A stretch of DNA of 64,000 nt. It comes from Paenibacillus planticolens (lineage in GTDB: Bacteria; Bacillota; Bacilli; Paenibacillales; NBRC-103111). The first letter of the stretch is position 1. The number at the start of each line of letters is the position of its first letter. Shown in pieces: positions 1 to 8,786 of this stretch. The notes beneath the pieces are model-generated. The model searched no databases. It saw only the letters and a list, made by a program, of their open reading frames with translations, and was not told the DNA's origin. Both the position numbers and the translations under genes were made by a program. The stretch is taken from the NCBI RefSeq assembly GCF_013141725.1, contig NZ_WHNZ01000042.1, positions 62,001 through 126,000 of the forward strand. Reading direction: 5' to 3'.

Positions 1-1
1 G

Positions 2-181
2 AATCTGACTCAAGTGTATCATCTTGCTGTCCTGCATATTTATGTCGGTCAGCATAATGCAGGCGTAGACATTGAACAAAACTTCAACTACATTCTCAAG
101 CAGTTCATAACCAGAAATGAATGGTTGAACAAGCATCGTATAGAAGTACAACAGATGCTCGTGTATTACTTGGTGGAGTAA
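2..181 (+). CDS. C-terminal end of an unrecognised protein (partial)
   Basis: An open frame enters from the left edge and ends at TAA (179-181), giving about 59 residues ending in QQMLVYYLVE. It is rich in aromatic and hydrophobic residues and looks helical. I see no catalytic motif and do not recognise the family. The intergenic repeat begins directly at its stop codon. The start and most of the gene lie outside the window. Confidence 0.5.
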   Translation, partial: NLTQVYHLAVLHIYVGQHNAGVDIEQNFNYILKQFITRNEWLNKHRIEVQQMLVYYLVE

Positions 182-362
182 GGGAACTTCAGGGCGCTAT
201 TTTTCCAAAAACAGCCTTTTTGAGTGATGAGAGGGAACTATGGTCCGCTATTTCACCACTCTGGACACCTATTTGGACAATAGAGGTGAAATAAGTCCCT
301 GCAGTTCCCTCAAACCCACGAATTATCACTTTTCCTTGAAATAAGGGAATGGAATTCCCTTA
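182..362. repeat. Dispersed hairpin-rich intergenic repeat, family 1, copy A
   Basis: About 180 bp made of phrases that recur elsewhere in the window: GGGAACTnCAGGnCGCTATT, then GGGAACTAnGGTCCGCTATT, then GAAATAAGnCCCTGnAGTTC, then a closing GAAATAAGGGAATnGAnTTC. The second and third phrases are inverted relative to each other and can form a long imperfect stem. Other copies lie at 22123-22303, 23277-23460 and 57213-57231 joined to 59170-59332. It is non-coding and its function is unknown. Confidence 0.8.
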
Positions 363-417
363 TTCAGGCGGGGCATTCATCTGAGTCATATCTTACGGAA
401 TGAAGGTGCAGAAAGAA

Positions 418-837
418 ATGAGTACGCTAACTAGAGCAATTTTGCTTGCAGCTAAAGCGCATGACGGTCAAACCGATAAGGGTGGAAACCCATACATTCT
501 ACATCCGATCCGGTTAGCGAGCAGAGCGAAAACGACGGAGGAGTCCATTGTAGCCGTTTTGCACGATGTCGTAGAGGATTCCAATGTGACGTTGTTTGAC
601 TTGAAAAATGAAGGGTTCAGCTTGAACGTCATTGAAGCTCTGGATTGTTTGACAAGGAGAGCGGATGAAACGTATGAAGGATTTATCAAGCGAATCAAAG
701 TTAATCCGCTTGCATCGAAAGTAAAGCTCCTGGATCTCGAGGATAATTGCGATTTAAGCCGAATTCCGCAGCCTACTGATGCTGACTATGCGAGAATCGA
801 TACATATAAAAAAGCCATTGCCGAGTTAAAGTTTTAA
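418..837 (+). CDS. HD-domain phosphohydrolase related to RelA/SpoT hydrolases
   Basis: About 139 residues. The N-terminal pattern AxxAHxGQxDKGGxPYxxHP followed by VAVLHDVVEDS (an HD pair) is that of the RelA/SpoT-type HD_4 metal-dependent hydrolases, so it probably hydrolyses a nucleotide or phosphate ester in the cytosol. The synthetase and TGS/ACT domains of full-length Rel are absent, as in stand-alone small hydrolases. An ATG at 400 is possible, but the ATG at 418 has AAGGTG ten bases upstream and gives the family-typical beginning MSTLTRAILLAAKAH. It stands between repeat copy A and the cupin gene. The substrate cannot be told from sequence. Confidence 0.8.
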   Translation: MSTLTRAILLAAKAHDGQTDKGGNPYILHPIRLASRAKTTEESIVAVLHDVVEDSNVTLFDLKNEGFSLNVIEALDCLTRRADETYEGFIKRIKVNPLASKVKLLDLEDNCDLSRIPQPTDADYARIDTYKKAIAELKF

Positions 838-913
838 AATAGGCATTTGTCACGCATCCATTTCAATCGAATAGTATGATTGCATACATGTGATAACGAT
901 TGGAGTGAAAACG

Positions 914-1543
914 GTGACAGACCCCTATGTGGAGTACAAGAGACCGGATCTTCAATATTTCTTTGATCTGAACACAAACCGCTTAAAGACCAGAAACGCA
1001 GAGAATTTCATTAATCGGCTAGGACGGGATAATTTAAATACGCTAGGCAACGTTTCGCTGCTTGATATTTATTTGAGCAGGGGACGTGTCGTGGAACCGC
1101 ACTATCATCAAAATGCGTCTGAGCTGGTGTATTGCATAGCGGGTTCAGCCATGGTCTCTCTCATTAACCCGTTTACGAATCAACTTACAACGGTTACCAT
1201 TACACCCGGCCAAGTCGCGAATATCCCGCAAGGCTGGTGGCATTGGGAAGTAGCGTTAGAGGATCAAACGCATTTGCTCGCCATCTTTGATGCTCCTTAT
1301 CCGGAGTATATTTTCGGGTCCGACCTTCTGACCAAAACGCCGATTGAAGTACTTGCACACACGTATTGCTTAGACCCTGCTCTGTTGAGGAAAGCGCTGG
1401 AACCTCTCCATAACGAGACCATCGTTATCGGGCCGACGGATGAGTGCTTGCAGAAATCGACACAACAGCAGCAACAACAGCAGGTGAATGCGCATCATTA
1501 TTACCCGCAAGGACAATATTACTACGGGCATCCGAATTACTGA
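914..1543 (+). CDS. Cupin-domain protein with poly-Gln and His/Tyr-rich tail
   Basis: About 209 residues. The cupin core is clear: PHYHQNASELVYCIAGSAMV carries the metal-binding HxH and Glu, and the later PQGWWHWE gives the second motif and histidine. Cupins of this kind (oxalate decarboxylase-like) bind Mn or Fe in a beta barrel. After the barrel there is a run of seven glutamines and a tail rich in His, Tyr and Gly (HHYYPQGQYYYGHPNY), a composition common in spore coat proteins, so a coat location is possible but inferred. The GTG at 914 is chosen because GGAGTG lies six bases upstream; GTG 890 is the longer alternative. The enzyme activity is not certain. Confidence 0.75.
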   Translation: MTDPYVEYKRPDLQYFFDLNTNRLKTRNAENFINRLGRDNLNTLGNVSLLDIYLSRGRVVEPHYHQNASELVYCIAGSAMVSLINPFTNQLTTVTITPGQVANIPQGWWHWEVALEDQTHLLAIFDAPYPEYIFGSDLLTKTPIEVLAHTYCLDPALLRKALEPLHNETIVIGPTDECLQKSTQQQQQQQVNAHHYYPQGQYYYGHPNY

Positions 1544-1559
1544 GTAAAGCCAAAAGAAG

Positions 1560-1596
1560 AGCACCCTGTTCCTTTAGGAATGAGGGTGCTTTTTCC
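1560..1596 (+). terminator. Rho-independent terminator after the cupin gene
   Basis: Stem AGCACCCTGTTCC pairs with GGAATGAGGGTGCT and is followed by five T. It lies between two convergent genes and may serve both strands. Confidence 0.8.
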
Positions 1597-1605
1597 AACT
1601 CAAAG

Positions 1606-2661
1606 CTATTTGCGGGTAAAGGTTAAAAGAGGCTTAACCTTATTTATTGGCGTAGCTCTTTTTTTTGTTTTTTTCACTTTGATGCGGGTGGTACGAAGCT
1701 TGCTTTTGGATTTCAATCGCGTCGCTTTCTTTTTTAGAGATACAATCCTAAGTCCTCTGCGTTTGCTTTTGAGCGCGCGTAAGCGTGGTTTTCTTTTCCG
1801 TTTTCGAACGGCGATGGGTGGCTGTTGGGCGGCGAAGTCCAGGGAAGCCAGTGACTCTGGAACATCTATTGGATTTGTTGACTCTAATGAACCTAATGCA
1901 TCCACCAAGCCGATTGAACTAAGCATGCCGAAATGGATAGGCTGAATGCCAAGTGCTTCATAAGTCGTTTTTACCATGGGATCGCGAAAAACTGTCATTT
2001 CTGCTTTCCGGGGTTCGATCCATACGGATATGTTTCGCAGCGTATCGTCGATATAGCCGGGGTGGCACATCACTTCCGTTGTGCCTTCCGGCAGCTGGTG
2101 CAGATATTGGAGTAGTTGGTGCAAGCCATCATGCTTATCATAGGTGTCCAATAGTACGTGGTCCGTCATCAATGGGGAGGGATGGATGTCCTCATGAGGC
2201 GTTTGCGAGCGCCGCATAGGGATGTTCTCTTTTACCGCTAGATGAGACATGGCTCTGAAAACGGCTGGGAAATTTTGATGAATATGATGATGCGAATCTA
2301 CATGCGTAGGCCTGAGGCCTGTTGCAAGGAAGCGATGCCACTGGGCATTCAGCTCCGTTTCAATATCAGATTCTTCACGCGTGCAAGCCGAGTTTACTGG
2401 ATGGAAGCTTCCGTCCTGCCTCACAAGAGAAGGGATTTTGCCGGGGCTCGACACGGGTCTGCCGTACGTTAAGTTAAAGTGGAGCCCGACACCGAGACCT
2501 GGATGCATGCGAGCCAAATGAATCGCTTCTTCAAATCCAGGCATATTCACCATGAGGCTTGTACTCGTAATCCCGCCTGCCTGAAACGCTTCTATAATTC
2601 CTTTATTGACACTGGGCGATATGCCGAAGTCATCAGCATTGATAATGACATATTTCATCAT
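1606..2661 (-). CDS. ChbG/YdjC-like carbohydrate deacetylase with basic C-terminal tail
   Basis: 351 residues. The YdjC fold is marked by the N-terminal NADDFG motif, GLHFNLT, the metal-binding HVDSHHHIHQ and EVMCHPGY. Family members remove N-acetyl groups from chitooligosaccharides or other acetylated sugars using a metal ion. The catalytic part is complete by about residue 275. The last 75 residues are an extension not expected in the family, very rich in Lys and Arg (for example KRKRKPRLRALKSKRR), which could bind nucleic acid or an anionic polymer such as teichoic acid. The ATG at 2659-2661 (complement) follows AGGAAGGGGG; the frame is open further upstream but lacks a ribosome site. It is divergent from the AraC regulator gene. 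Confidence 0.8.
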   Translation of the reverse strand: MMKYVIINADDFGISPSVNKGIIEAFQAGGITSTSLMVNMPGFEEAIHLARMHPGLGVGLHFNLTYGRPVSSPGKIPSLVRQDGSFHPVNSACTREESDIETELNAQWHRFLATGLRPTHVDSHHHIHQNFPAVFRAMSHLAVKENIPMRRSQTPHEDIHPSPLMTDHVLLDTYDKHDGLHQLLQYLHQLPEGTTEVMCHPGYIDDTLRNISVWIEPRKAEMTVFRDPMVKTTYEALGIQPIHFGMLSSIGLVDALGSLESTNPIDVPESLASLDFAAQQPPIAVRKRKRKPRLRALKSKRRGLRIVSLKKKATRLKSKSKLRTTRIKVKKTKKRATPINKVKPLLTFTRK

Positions 2662-2921
2662 GAACCATCCCCCTTCCTCGGAAATCAAACCTGTATTCTT
2701 ATCAAATGCAGGACTAACGGTTCCGGCAATGGACAAGAGAACAAAGGGGCAATGTCTATTTTTGTCGTAAAAAGAAATAAAACTTCACTGTATTATTTGT
2801 TATATAAAATAAAATTTCAATTTCTATTGACCCCTATATTTTTTTTCAATAGTATAAAACAATAGTCATTCTATGATTTGGAAACCAACATGACAACATG
2901 ACAGGGGACGGGGTAATTCAG

Positions 2922-5099
2922 ATGGCCATTTCTAAGCTGCATAAGTTCCGGTTAGCCCTTTTTTGGCGGCTTTTCACCAACTATTTTATTGTTATTCTGG
3001 TTCCGGTCATTGTCGCCAGCTTTCTGGCTCACGTGCTTGCCGTCCGAACGATCGAGAAGGATGCCGAGAAACTCAACGACGTGGTTATCAGCCATTTTTC
3101 CAAACAAACCGATACAGCACTGGATTCACTCAAAACGAACATGATTAACATGCTCAGTTCATCCAATTTGACCGGTGTGCTGCGGGTCATTGACGATTCG
3201 CGGGAAAATCAACAGCGTGCGGAGCAGTTTCATGCGCTCAGAGAGCAGTTGATGAAGCTTCAGTCCGATAAATTGGTATCGAAAGTTTTTTTATATTTTG
3301 CCAATCGCGATTTGGTCGCAGATGTCGATATTTATACGGATAAATCGTATTATTTCAAAATGAGTTACCCCCTCGGCGATCAGCAGAAGAGGGACTATTT
3401 ATCCCGTTTTACGGGTAAAAAAATGATGGATATCACCGATTCGAGCTCGCTCGGCATGTATGCAGTTATGAGCTATCCGTTTAATACGGAAAATCCGGAG
3501 GTGTACTTGGTCGTACATTTTGACCAAGACAAGCTCAAAGAACAAATTTCCATTCCCGAGAAATGGGTCACGGGTACGGCCATTGCGACCAGCCAGGGGG
3601 AAATTCTGAACCAAAACGGTTTGACGGAAAGGGAGGTTAAAGCCGTTTTGGCGCATACGCGCGCGAATGCCATGTCATCCCAATTCCTTGTCACAGACGA
3701 GATTGCGATGTCTCTTGTGAAATCCCGCTTCAACGATTCCTGGTATTACGTGACCATCGCCGATCTTCGAACCTTAATGAAGCCTGCGTATATAACTAGG
3801 GTTATCAGTTGGGCGTTTCTCGTCTTCTTTCTTGTGGTGGGCAGCTTTGTGTCCTATTATTTAAGCCGCCGGTGGTATCGTCCGGTTCAAGAAATCACGG
3901 AAGAAAATAAAGAGCTTTCGCAACGAATGAGCGGAATGGTTCCTTTGATGCAGGAACTGTTCGTCACCAAAATTTTGCAGGGGGAGTACAAGGACGAGTT
4001 GTCCATCGCCTATTATGCGAAGGAAATTGATTTCTCCTATGATAAACATGCGATGCGTACGGTGCTGTGCATTGCCTTTCATTACAATTCGGAGGTGTAT
4101 GAAAAGCTGTCGGAAACGACGAAGTCTTTCATGTTCGTAGAGATCAAAGAGTTGATTCGGAAATCTACGCCCTCCATGGTATGGTTTTGTCAAACGAAAC
4201 CGGATATGATGGCTTGCGTTGTGACGCATGATGCCTTCCTGCATCTGGGCGCAGATGAGGCGGCGGACGTCGCCAAATTGGTATTGGAATCTTATAGCCA
4301 ATATTTCAAGGCCACGATCGGTATCGGGAAAACCGTGAACGCAGCGGAGGAGCTGCATGAATCCTACGATCAAGCGTTATCCGTCCTGCAAAATCGCGGA
4401 TTGGATGCCGATGTGGAAATTTGCCGCGGCCCGCTTGTAGGCGAGCGGACGCAGTGGGAAAGCTTTTTATCCGTGCAGGAAGTGAACAGGATCTTCAATC
4501 AATGCAAAACACGAGAATATGACAAGCTGCTGGAGTCCGTATGCGAAAAGCTCGAAGAGGGAAGGCACAAAAATGCGACCGCCATGCAGGTGAAATATTT
4601 ATGTACCGACGTGCTGAATACATGGATACGAGCGGTAGAAACCGAGCACAACGATTTTAATGTCCCGTTTTTTTCAAGCCTGTACGTAAGGCTCCACAGT
4701 GTAATGACCTGGGATGAATTGAAGCAATGTTTTGTTGAGATTCACCGTGTGTTGTTTCGAACCGAGGAACCCGATCAGCGAACGAAGCAGTTTTCCGAGA
4801 TTCTGGCTTACATTCATGATCATTATAACGAAGAGCTTTCGATTGAATATTTTGCCGGGTTGTTGAACATGTCGAGCGGGCATTTCAGCCGAACATTTAA
4901 AGAGGCCGTAGGTGAAAAGTATGTGGAGTATATTGCGAAATACAGGCTCATGAAAGCGAAGCAATTTTTGCTGGAGACGGATATGAAAATCGATGAGATT
5001 GCAGAAAAGGTTGGCTATTGGGGACGCAACTCTTTTATTCGAACTTTTCGCAAATATGAAGGCATTACGCCGGCTAAATATCGGTCGATGGATCATTAA
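2922..5099 (+). CDS. Membrane-anchored AraC-family sensor-regulator
   Basis: About 725 residues. A transmembrane helix near residues 15-40 and another near 290-315 enclose an extracellular sensor domain. A short linker leads to a cytoplasmic region, and the last 100 residues carry two AraC helix-turn-helix units (IEYFAGLLNMSSGHFSRTFK and the later IDEIAEKVGYW). Such one-piece regulators in Paenibacillus usually sit beside and control LplB/LplC-type sugar importers, and this one directly precedes two such permease genes. The start at 2922 follows GGGGACGGGG; the upstream ATG at 2898 lacks a ribosome site. A terminator follows, so the transporter genes are a separate transcript, probably its target. 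The ligand is unknown. Confidence 0.85.
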   Translation: MAISKLHKFRLALFWRLFTNYFIVILVPVIVASFLAHVLAVRTIEKDAEKLNDVVISHFSKQTDTALDSLKTNMINMLSSSNLTGVLRVIDDSRENQQRAEQFHALREQLMKLQSDKLVSKVFLYFANRDLVADVDIYTDKSYYFKMSYPLGDQQKRDYLSRFTGKKMMDITDSSSLGMYAVMSYPFNTENPEVYLVVHFDQDKLKEQISIPEKWVTGTAIATSQGEILNQNGLTEREVKAVLAHTRANAMSSQFLVTDEIAMSLVKSRFNDSWYYVTIADLRTLMKPAYITRVISWAFLVFFLVVGSFVSYYLSRRWYRPVQEITEENKELSQRMSGMVPLMQELFVTKILQGEYKDELSIAYYAKEIDFSYDKHAMRTVLCIAFHYNSEVYEKLSETTKSFMFVEIKELIRKSTPSMVWFCQTKPDMMACVVTHDAFLHLGADEAADVAKLVLESYSQYFKATIGIGKTVNAAEELHESYDQALSVLQNRGLDADVEICRGPLVGERTQWESFLSVQEVNRIFNQCKTREYDKLLESVCEKLEEGRHKNATAMQVKYLCTDVLNTWIRAVETEHNDFNVPFFSSLYVRLHSVMTWDELKQCFVEIHRVLFRTEEPDQRTKQFSEILAYIHDHYNEELSIEYFAGLLNMSSGHFSRTFKEAVGEKYVEYIAKYRLMKAKQFLLETDMKIDEIAEKVGYWGRNSFIRTFRKYEGITPAKYRSMDH

Positions 5100-5105
5100 A
5101 CGAGT

Positions 5106-5140
5106 AGAGACTTCATTTTTTCCGAAGTCTCTATTTTTTC
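5106..5140 (+). terminator. Terminator after the AraC regulator
   Basis: AGAGACTTC and GAAGTCTCT form a perfect nine-base stem followed by ATTTTTTC. Confidence 0.85.
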
Positions 5141-5279
5141 TTCCAGGTCTTTTTGGAAAGCTGAGAAACCGCATGAAATCAAGGTTGTAAAAAAAGAGAC
5201 ACGGGGTAATTATGCGTGCTTTACGGTCGCAACCCGATCTCTGTATAGTTAGGCCATCAACTTCCGAAAGGAGGAGGGG

Positions 5280-6209
5280 GTGGACAGTATGCTTCGGCGA
5301 AATGGAATGTGGTACGTGTTAAAGAAACATAGAGCGCTATATTTGCTAATGCTGCCGGGGATTTTGTACTACATCATTTTCAAATATGTGCCTATGTACG
5401 GGGTCATCATTGCCTTTCAGGATTATTCGATTGGCCGAGGAATTATGGGCAGCAAGTTTGTTGGTTTCAAACACTTTATTGAATTTTTTTATGTCAATCC
5501 GGATTCATGGAAGCTGATTCGCAATACGGTTATGTTAAACGTGTATGATTTGCTGTTTCATTTTCCGGCGCCGATCATTCTGGCTATTTTGTTTCACGAA
5601 CTGAAGAACAAAATGTTTAAGCGCATCGCGCAAAGCATCAGTTACATGCCGCACTTTTTATCTACTGTCGTTATCGCCGGCATTCTTGTCACTTTCTTGT
5701 CGCCGCAGACCGGCATCATTAATTTCCTGTTGGTGAAGGTATTTGGCATGGAGCCGATTCTGTTCCTGGGGCTGCCCGAATGGTTTAGAGCGATCTATGT
5801 TTCCTCGGAAATTTGGCAAAAAATCGGCTGGGGGACGATTCTGTACCTGGCTGCCATCGCCGGGATTGATCCGACATTGTACGAAGCAGCCAAAATGGAT
5901 GGAGCGAACAGGTACCAACAAATGCGCCATATCACATTCATCGGTATGGTGCCTGTGATGATCATTTTGTTCGTCCTGACGCTCGGTCATTTCATGGAGA
6001 CGGGCTTCCAGAAAATTCTGCTGCTGTACAACTCCATGAACTATGAAACTTCAGATGTCATTAATACGTTCGTCTACCGGCGCGGCATTTTGGATGCGGA
6101 TTTCAGCTTCGCTACGGCCGTCGGATTATTTCAATCCGTTATCGGACTCATTCTCGTCATCGGCGCTAACCGCATAGCCAGAAAACATTCGGAAACAAGC
6201 CTGTGGTAA
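5280..6209 (+). CDS. ABC importer permease, LplB type
   Basis: 309 residues with about six membrane helices. The N-terminal LMLPGILYYIIFKYVPMYGV and the cytoplasmic EAA loop LYEAAKMDGANRYQQMRHIT identify a carbohydrate-family importer permease of the LplB/YtcP group. It would pair with the permease encoded 13 bases downstream and the lipoprotein after it. No ATPase gene is nearby; in Bacillales these importers often share one MsmX-like ATPase encoded elsewhere. The GTG at 5280 lies five bases after AAAGGAGG; ATG 5289 is the alternative. Confidence 0.9.
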   Translation: MDSMLRRNGMWYVLKKHRALYLLMLPGILYYIIFKYVPMYGVIIAFQDYSIGRGIMGSKFVGFKHFIEFFYVNPDSWKLIRNTVMLNVYDLLFHFPAPIILAILFHELKNKMFKRIAQSISYMPHFLSTVVIAGILVTFLSPQTGIINFLLVKVFGMEPILFLGLPEWFRAIYVSSEIWQKIGWGTILYLAAIAGIDPTLYEAAKMDGANRYQQMRHITFIGMVPVMIILFVLTLGHFMETGFQKILLLYNSMNYETSDVINTFVYRRGILDADFSFATAVGLFQSVIGLILVIGANRIARKHSETSLW

Positions 6210-6222
6210 AGGAGGAACCCTA

Positions 6223-7083
6223 TTGAAAATCAAACAGTCGGCAGCCTCCAGAGTATTTGATGCTTGTAACTATTGCATCATGATTCTTCTTATGATTGTG
6301 ATGATCTATCCGCTCGTGTATGTGTTTAGCGCTTCGATCAGCGATAATGCGCTGGTGTCTAGCGGCGATGTTCTCTTATTTCCCAAAAAGGTGACGCTCA
6401 TTGCCTACAAACAGCTGGCAGCGAATTCCGATCTATGGATCAGCTACTGGAATACGATCCGTTATACGGTCGTACATGTCATACTGACGTTAATTACGAC
6501 AGCGGCTATGGCCTACCCGTTAGCGAAGAAATGGCTGCCGGGCCGCAGATGGATTCTGATGATGGCAGCCTTTACGCTGCTTTTCAGCGGAGGGATGATC
6601 CCAACGTTTCTCGTCGTCCAAAAGCTCGGCATGCTGAATTCGATTTGGGCTATCGTGCTGCCTTCCATGATCAGTACATGGTACTTGTTCATTATGCGGA
6701 CGTTCTTTGAAGCCTTGCCGGAAGAGCTGGAAGATGCAGCGACGATCGACGGCTGTTCCTCTCTACAGGTGCTATTGCGGGTGGTTATGCCGCTATCGAT
6801 GCCTGTGATGGCCACGATCGGCCTGTTCACGGCTGTGAACCAATGGAACGCATTCTTCGATGCGCTCATTTATTTGAACGACCGTTCGATGTATCCGCTG
6901 CAAATTATGCTCCGGAACATTCTTGTGGCCGGTACGACGATTCAAGGAGAAGGCGATATGAGCCTGCTTCAAACGATGAAGTACGCCATCATTATGATGG
7001 CTACTCTCCCAATTTTGTGCGTATATCCGTTTATCCAGAAATATTTTGTTCAAGGTACGATGATCGGCGGCATCAAAGGCTAA
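6223..7083 (+). CDS. ABC importer permease, LplC type
   Basis: 286 residues with six predicted membrane helices. The EAA-loop sequence LEDAATIDGCSSLQVLLRVV and the C-terminal motif QGTMIGGIKG are typical of the second permease of LplB/LplC importers. The start is a TTG seven bases after AAAGGAGG, and the gap to the previous gene is 13 bases, so the two are co-translated. It forms the membrane channel with the 5280-6209 product. Confidence 0.9.
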   Translation: MKIKQSAASRVFDACNYCIMILLMIVMIYPLVYVFSASISDNALVSSGDVLLFPKKVTLIAYKQLAANSDLWISYWNTIRYTVVHVILTLITTAAMAYPLAKKWLPGRRWILMMAAFTLLFSGGMIPTFLVVQKLGMLNSIWAIVLPSMISTWYLFIMRTFFEALPEELEDAATIDGCSSLQVLLRVVMPLSMPVMATIGLFTAVNQWNAFFDALIYLNDRSMYPLQIMLRNILVAGTTIQGEGDMSLLQTMKYAIIMMATLPILCVYPFIQKYFVQGTMIGGIKG

Positions 7084-7154
7084 GTAGCCTATGCGATAGA
7101 TGACGATCAAGCAGCGATAGTTCGATATTTTAAACCAATTCGGGAGGTCTTCTC

Positions 7155-8723
7155 ATGAAAAAAAGAACGGTAGCAGCGGCGATGTCTGCCCTTATGTTCT
7201 CCAGTTTGGTGGCAGCAGGCTGTACGAGCGAAACGAAGGATACACCGGCGTCAAGCGATACCAAGAAAGCGGAAGAAGCGAAAAAGCCGATTACTTTCTC
7301 CTGGCTGGCTTATGACCGTCCGGAGGGAAAAGTGCGCCAAGATTGGGAAATCTTCAAGGAAATTGAAGCGAAGACCGGCGTGAAAGTAGAGTTTCAAGTG
7401 GTTAGTCAGGAAGGCTTGAAGGAGAAAAAGCAGATCATGATCGCGACCAACGCGGTAACGGACTTCATCCAGGTCGATACTCTGGAGGGCAGGCAGCATG
7501 GGCCTGACAAGGTGTTTTTGAATCTCAAGGATTACTTGGATAAAGCCCCGAATATGAAGGCATTTTTCGATAAATATCCGGAAGCCAAAGCCGTAGCTAC
7601 TGGAGCGGACGGCGGCATTTACACCGTACCCGTCATCGAAGGGGATGCCGAAGGCAAAGGCTTCAATTTTATTTGGTATACCCGTAAGGACATTATGGAT
7701 AAATACGGCTTGCAAGCGCCGACTACGCTGGATCAATTTTACCAGTTCTTGAAGACACTCAAAGAAAAGCAGCCTGACACCTATCCGTTGATCAATAACG
7801 CAATTGTAGGAGATACGGGGCTATTCACTACGTTTGGAAGAGCATTTACAGGCATTCATGGATTCTATAACGTCGATCCGGCGACCGACAAATATGCGTT
7901 TGCCCCTTATCACAAAGGCTATAAGGACTCGCTCATTTTCTTAAACAAACTGTTTAACGAGAAACTGCTCGATCCTGAATTCTCGATGATTACGCAAGCG
8001 CAGTGGGAAGAGCGCCTTTTGAAAGGTAAGTCACTGGTCACGTTTTTCTGGAAGGCTGATCTGGAGACCCTAATGGATAAAGGACGTAAAGCAGGAATCG
8101 CCGATTACACGCTCGACGCAATTCCGCAGTTTGCTGCTGACGGAATCAAAAACTACCAGTTCTCCCGTTCTGTTGTCGGCACAACGGGCCGCGCGATTTC
8201 GGCCAAAGTGAAAGATAAGGACAGAGCGGTTCAATTCCTTGACTACCTGCTGAGTGAAGAAGGCTCGAACTACTTATCTCTGGGGATCGAGGGCAAAACG
8301 TATACGAAAGAAAACGGCAAGCCTGTTTACAACAAGGATTTCGGCGCGTCGCCATTTACCACACTGCGGAAAGACTGGGGCGTCTGGTATGACATGGTTA
8401 CGCTGGACAATGCCAAATCCCGTGCGGTATGGGAAAGCGGCTTAAGCGATAAGAGCAAAGCGATTAACAAGAGCTACGAACCATTCATCATCCCGGCGCC
8501 TAAGCAAATCGTGAAGACGAGTGAAGAGCTGGAGCTTGAGAAGTCGAAATTGAACAATCTGAACAAGTACTTGGAGCAAAAGCTAACGGAATTCGTCTCC
8601 GGTAAAACGCCGATCAATGATAAAACTTGGCAAGAATTTATCGATCAGTGCAAAAAGCTTGGCGCTGACGAGCTGCTGGATATGTACAATGCCGCCTATA
8701 CGCGCACTTACGGTAAAAAATAA
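7155..8723 (+). CDS. Extracellular solute-binding lipoprotein of the LplB/LplC importer
   Basis: 522 residues. The N-terminus is a lipoprotein signal with lipobox VAAGC, so the mature protein begins at the cysteine near residue 23 and is anchored to the outer face of the membrane. The body resembles LipO/YtcQ-type binding proteins that feed LplB/LplC permeases. It begins with GGGAGGT upstream of ATG 7155. Its ligand should be the compound sensed by the AraC regulator and handled by the amidohydrolase and Rieske genes downstream, but nothing in the sequence names it. Confidence 0.88.
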   Translation: MKKRTVAAAMSALMFSSLVAAGCTSETKDTPASSDTKKAEEAKKPITFSWLAYDRPEGKVRQDWEIFKEIEAKTGVKVEFQVVSQEGLKEKKQIMIATNAVTDFIQVDTLEGRQHGPDKVFLNLKDYLDKAPNMKAFFDKYPEAKAVATGADGGIYTVPVIEGDAEGKGFNFIWYTRKDIMDKYGLQAPTTLDQFYQFLKTLKEKQPDTYPLINNAIVGDTGLFTTFGRAFTGIHGFYNVDPATDKYAFAPYHKGYKDSLIFLNKLFNEKLLDPEFSMITQAQWEERLLKGKSLVTFFWKADLETLMDKGRKAGIADYTLDAIPQFAADGIKNYQFSRSVVGTTGRAISAKVKDKDRAVQFLDYLLSEEGSNYLSLGIEGKTYTKENGKPVYNKDFGASPFTTLRKDWGVWYDMVTLDNAKSRAVWESGLSDKSKAINKSYEPFIIPAPKQIVKTSEELELEKSKLNNLNKYLEQKLTEFVSGKTPINDKTWQEFIDQCKKLGADELLDMYNAAYTRTYGKK

Positions 8724-8786
8724 ATAGTTTTGGCACTGTAAGGGGGCCCGGAGATGAGAATGGGCCTCCGAAATGGAGGGATTCGT

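Noticed and set aside
1953..2865. Plus-strand open frames opposite the ChbG gene
   Set aside because: They are shadows; the minus frame has all the family motifs and a strong ribosome site.
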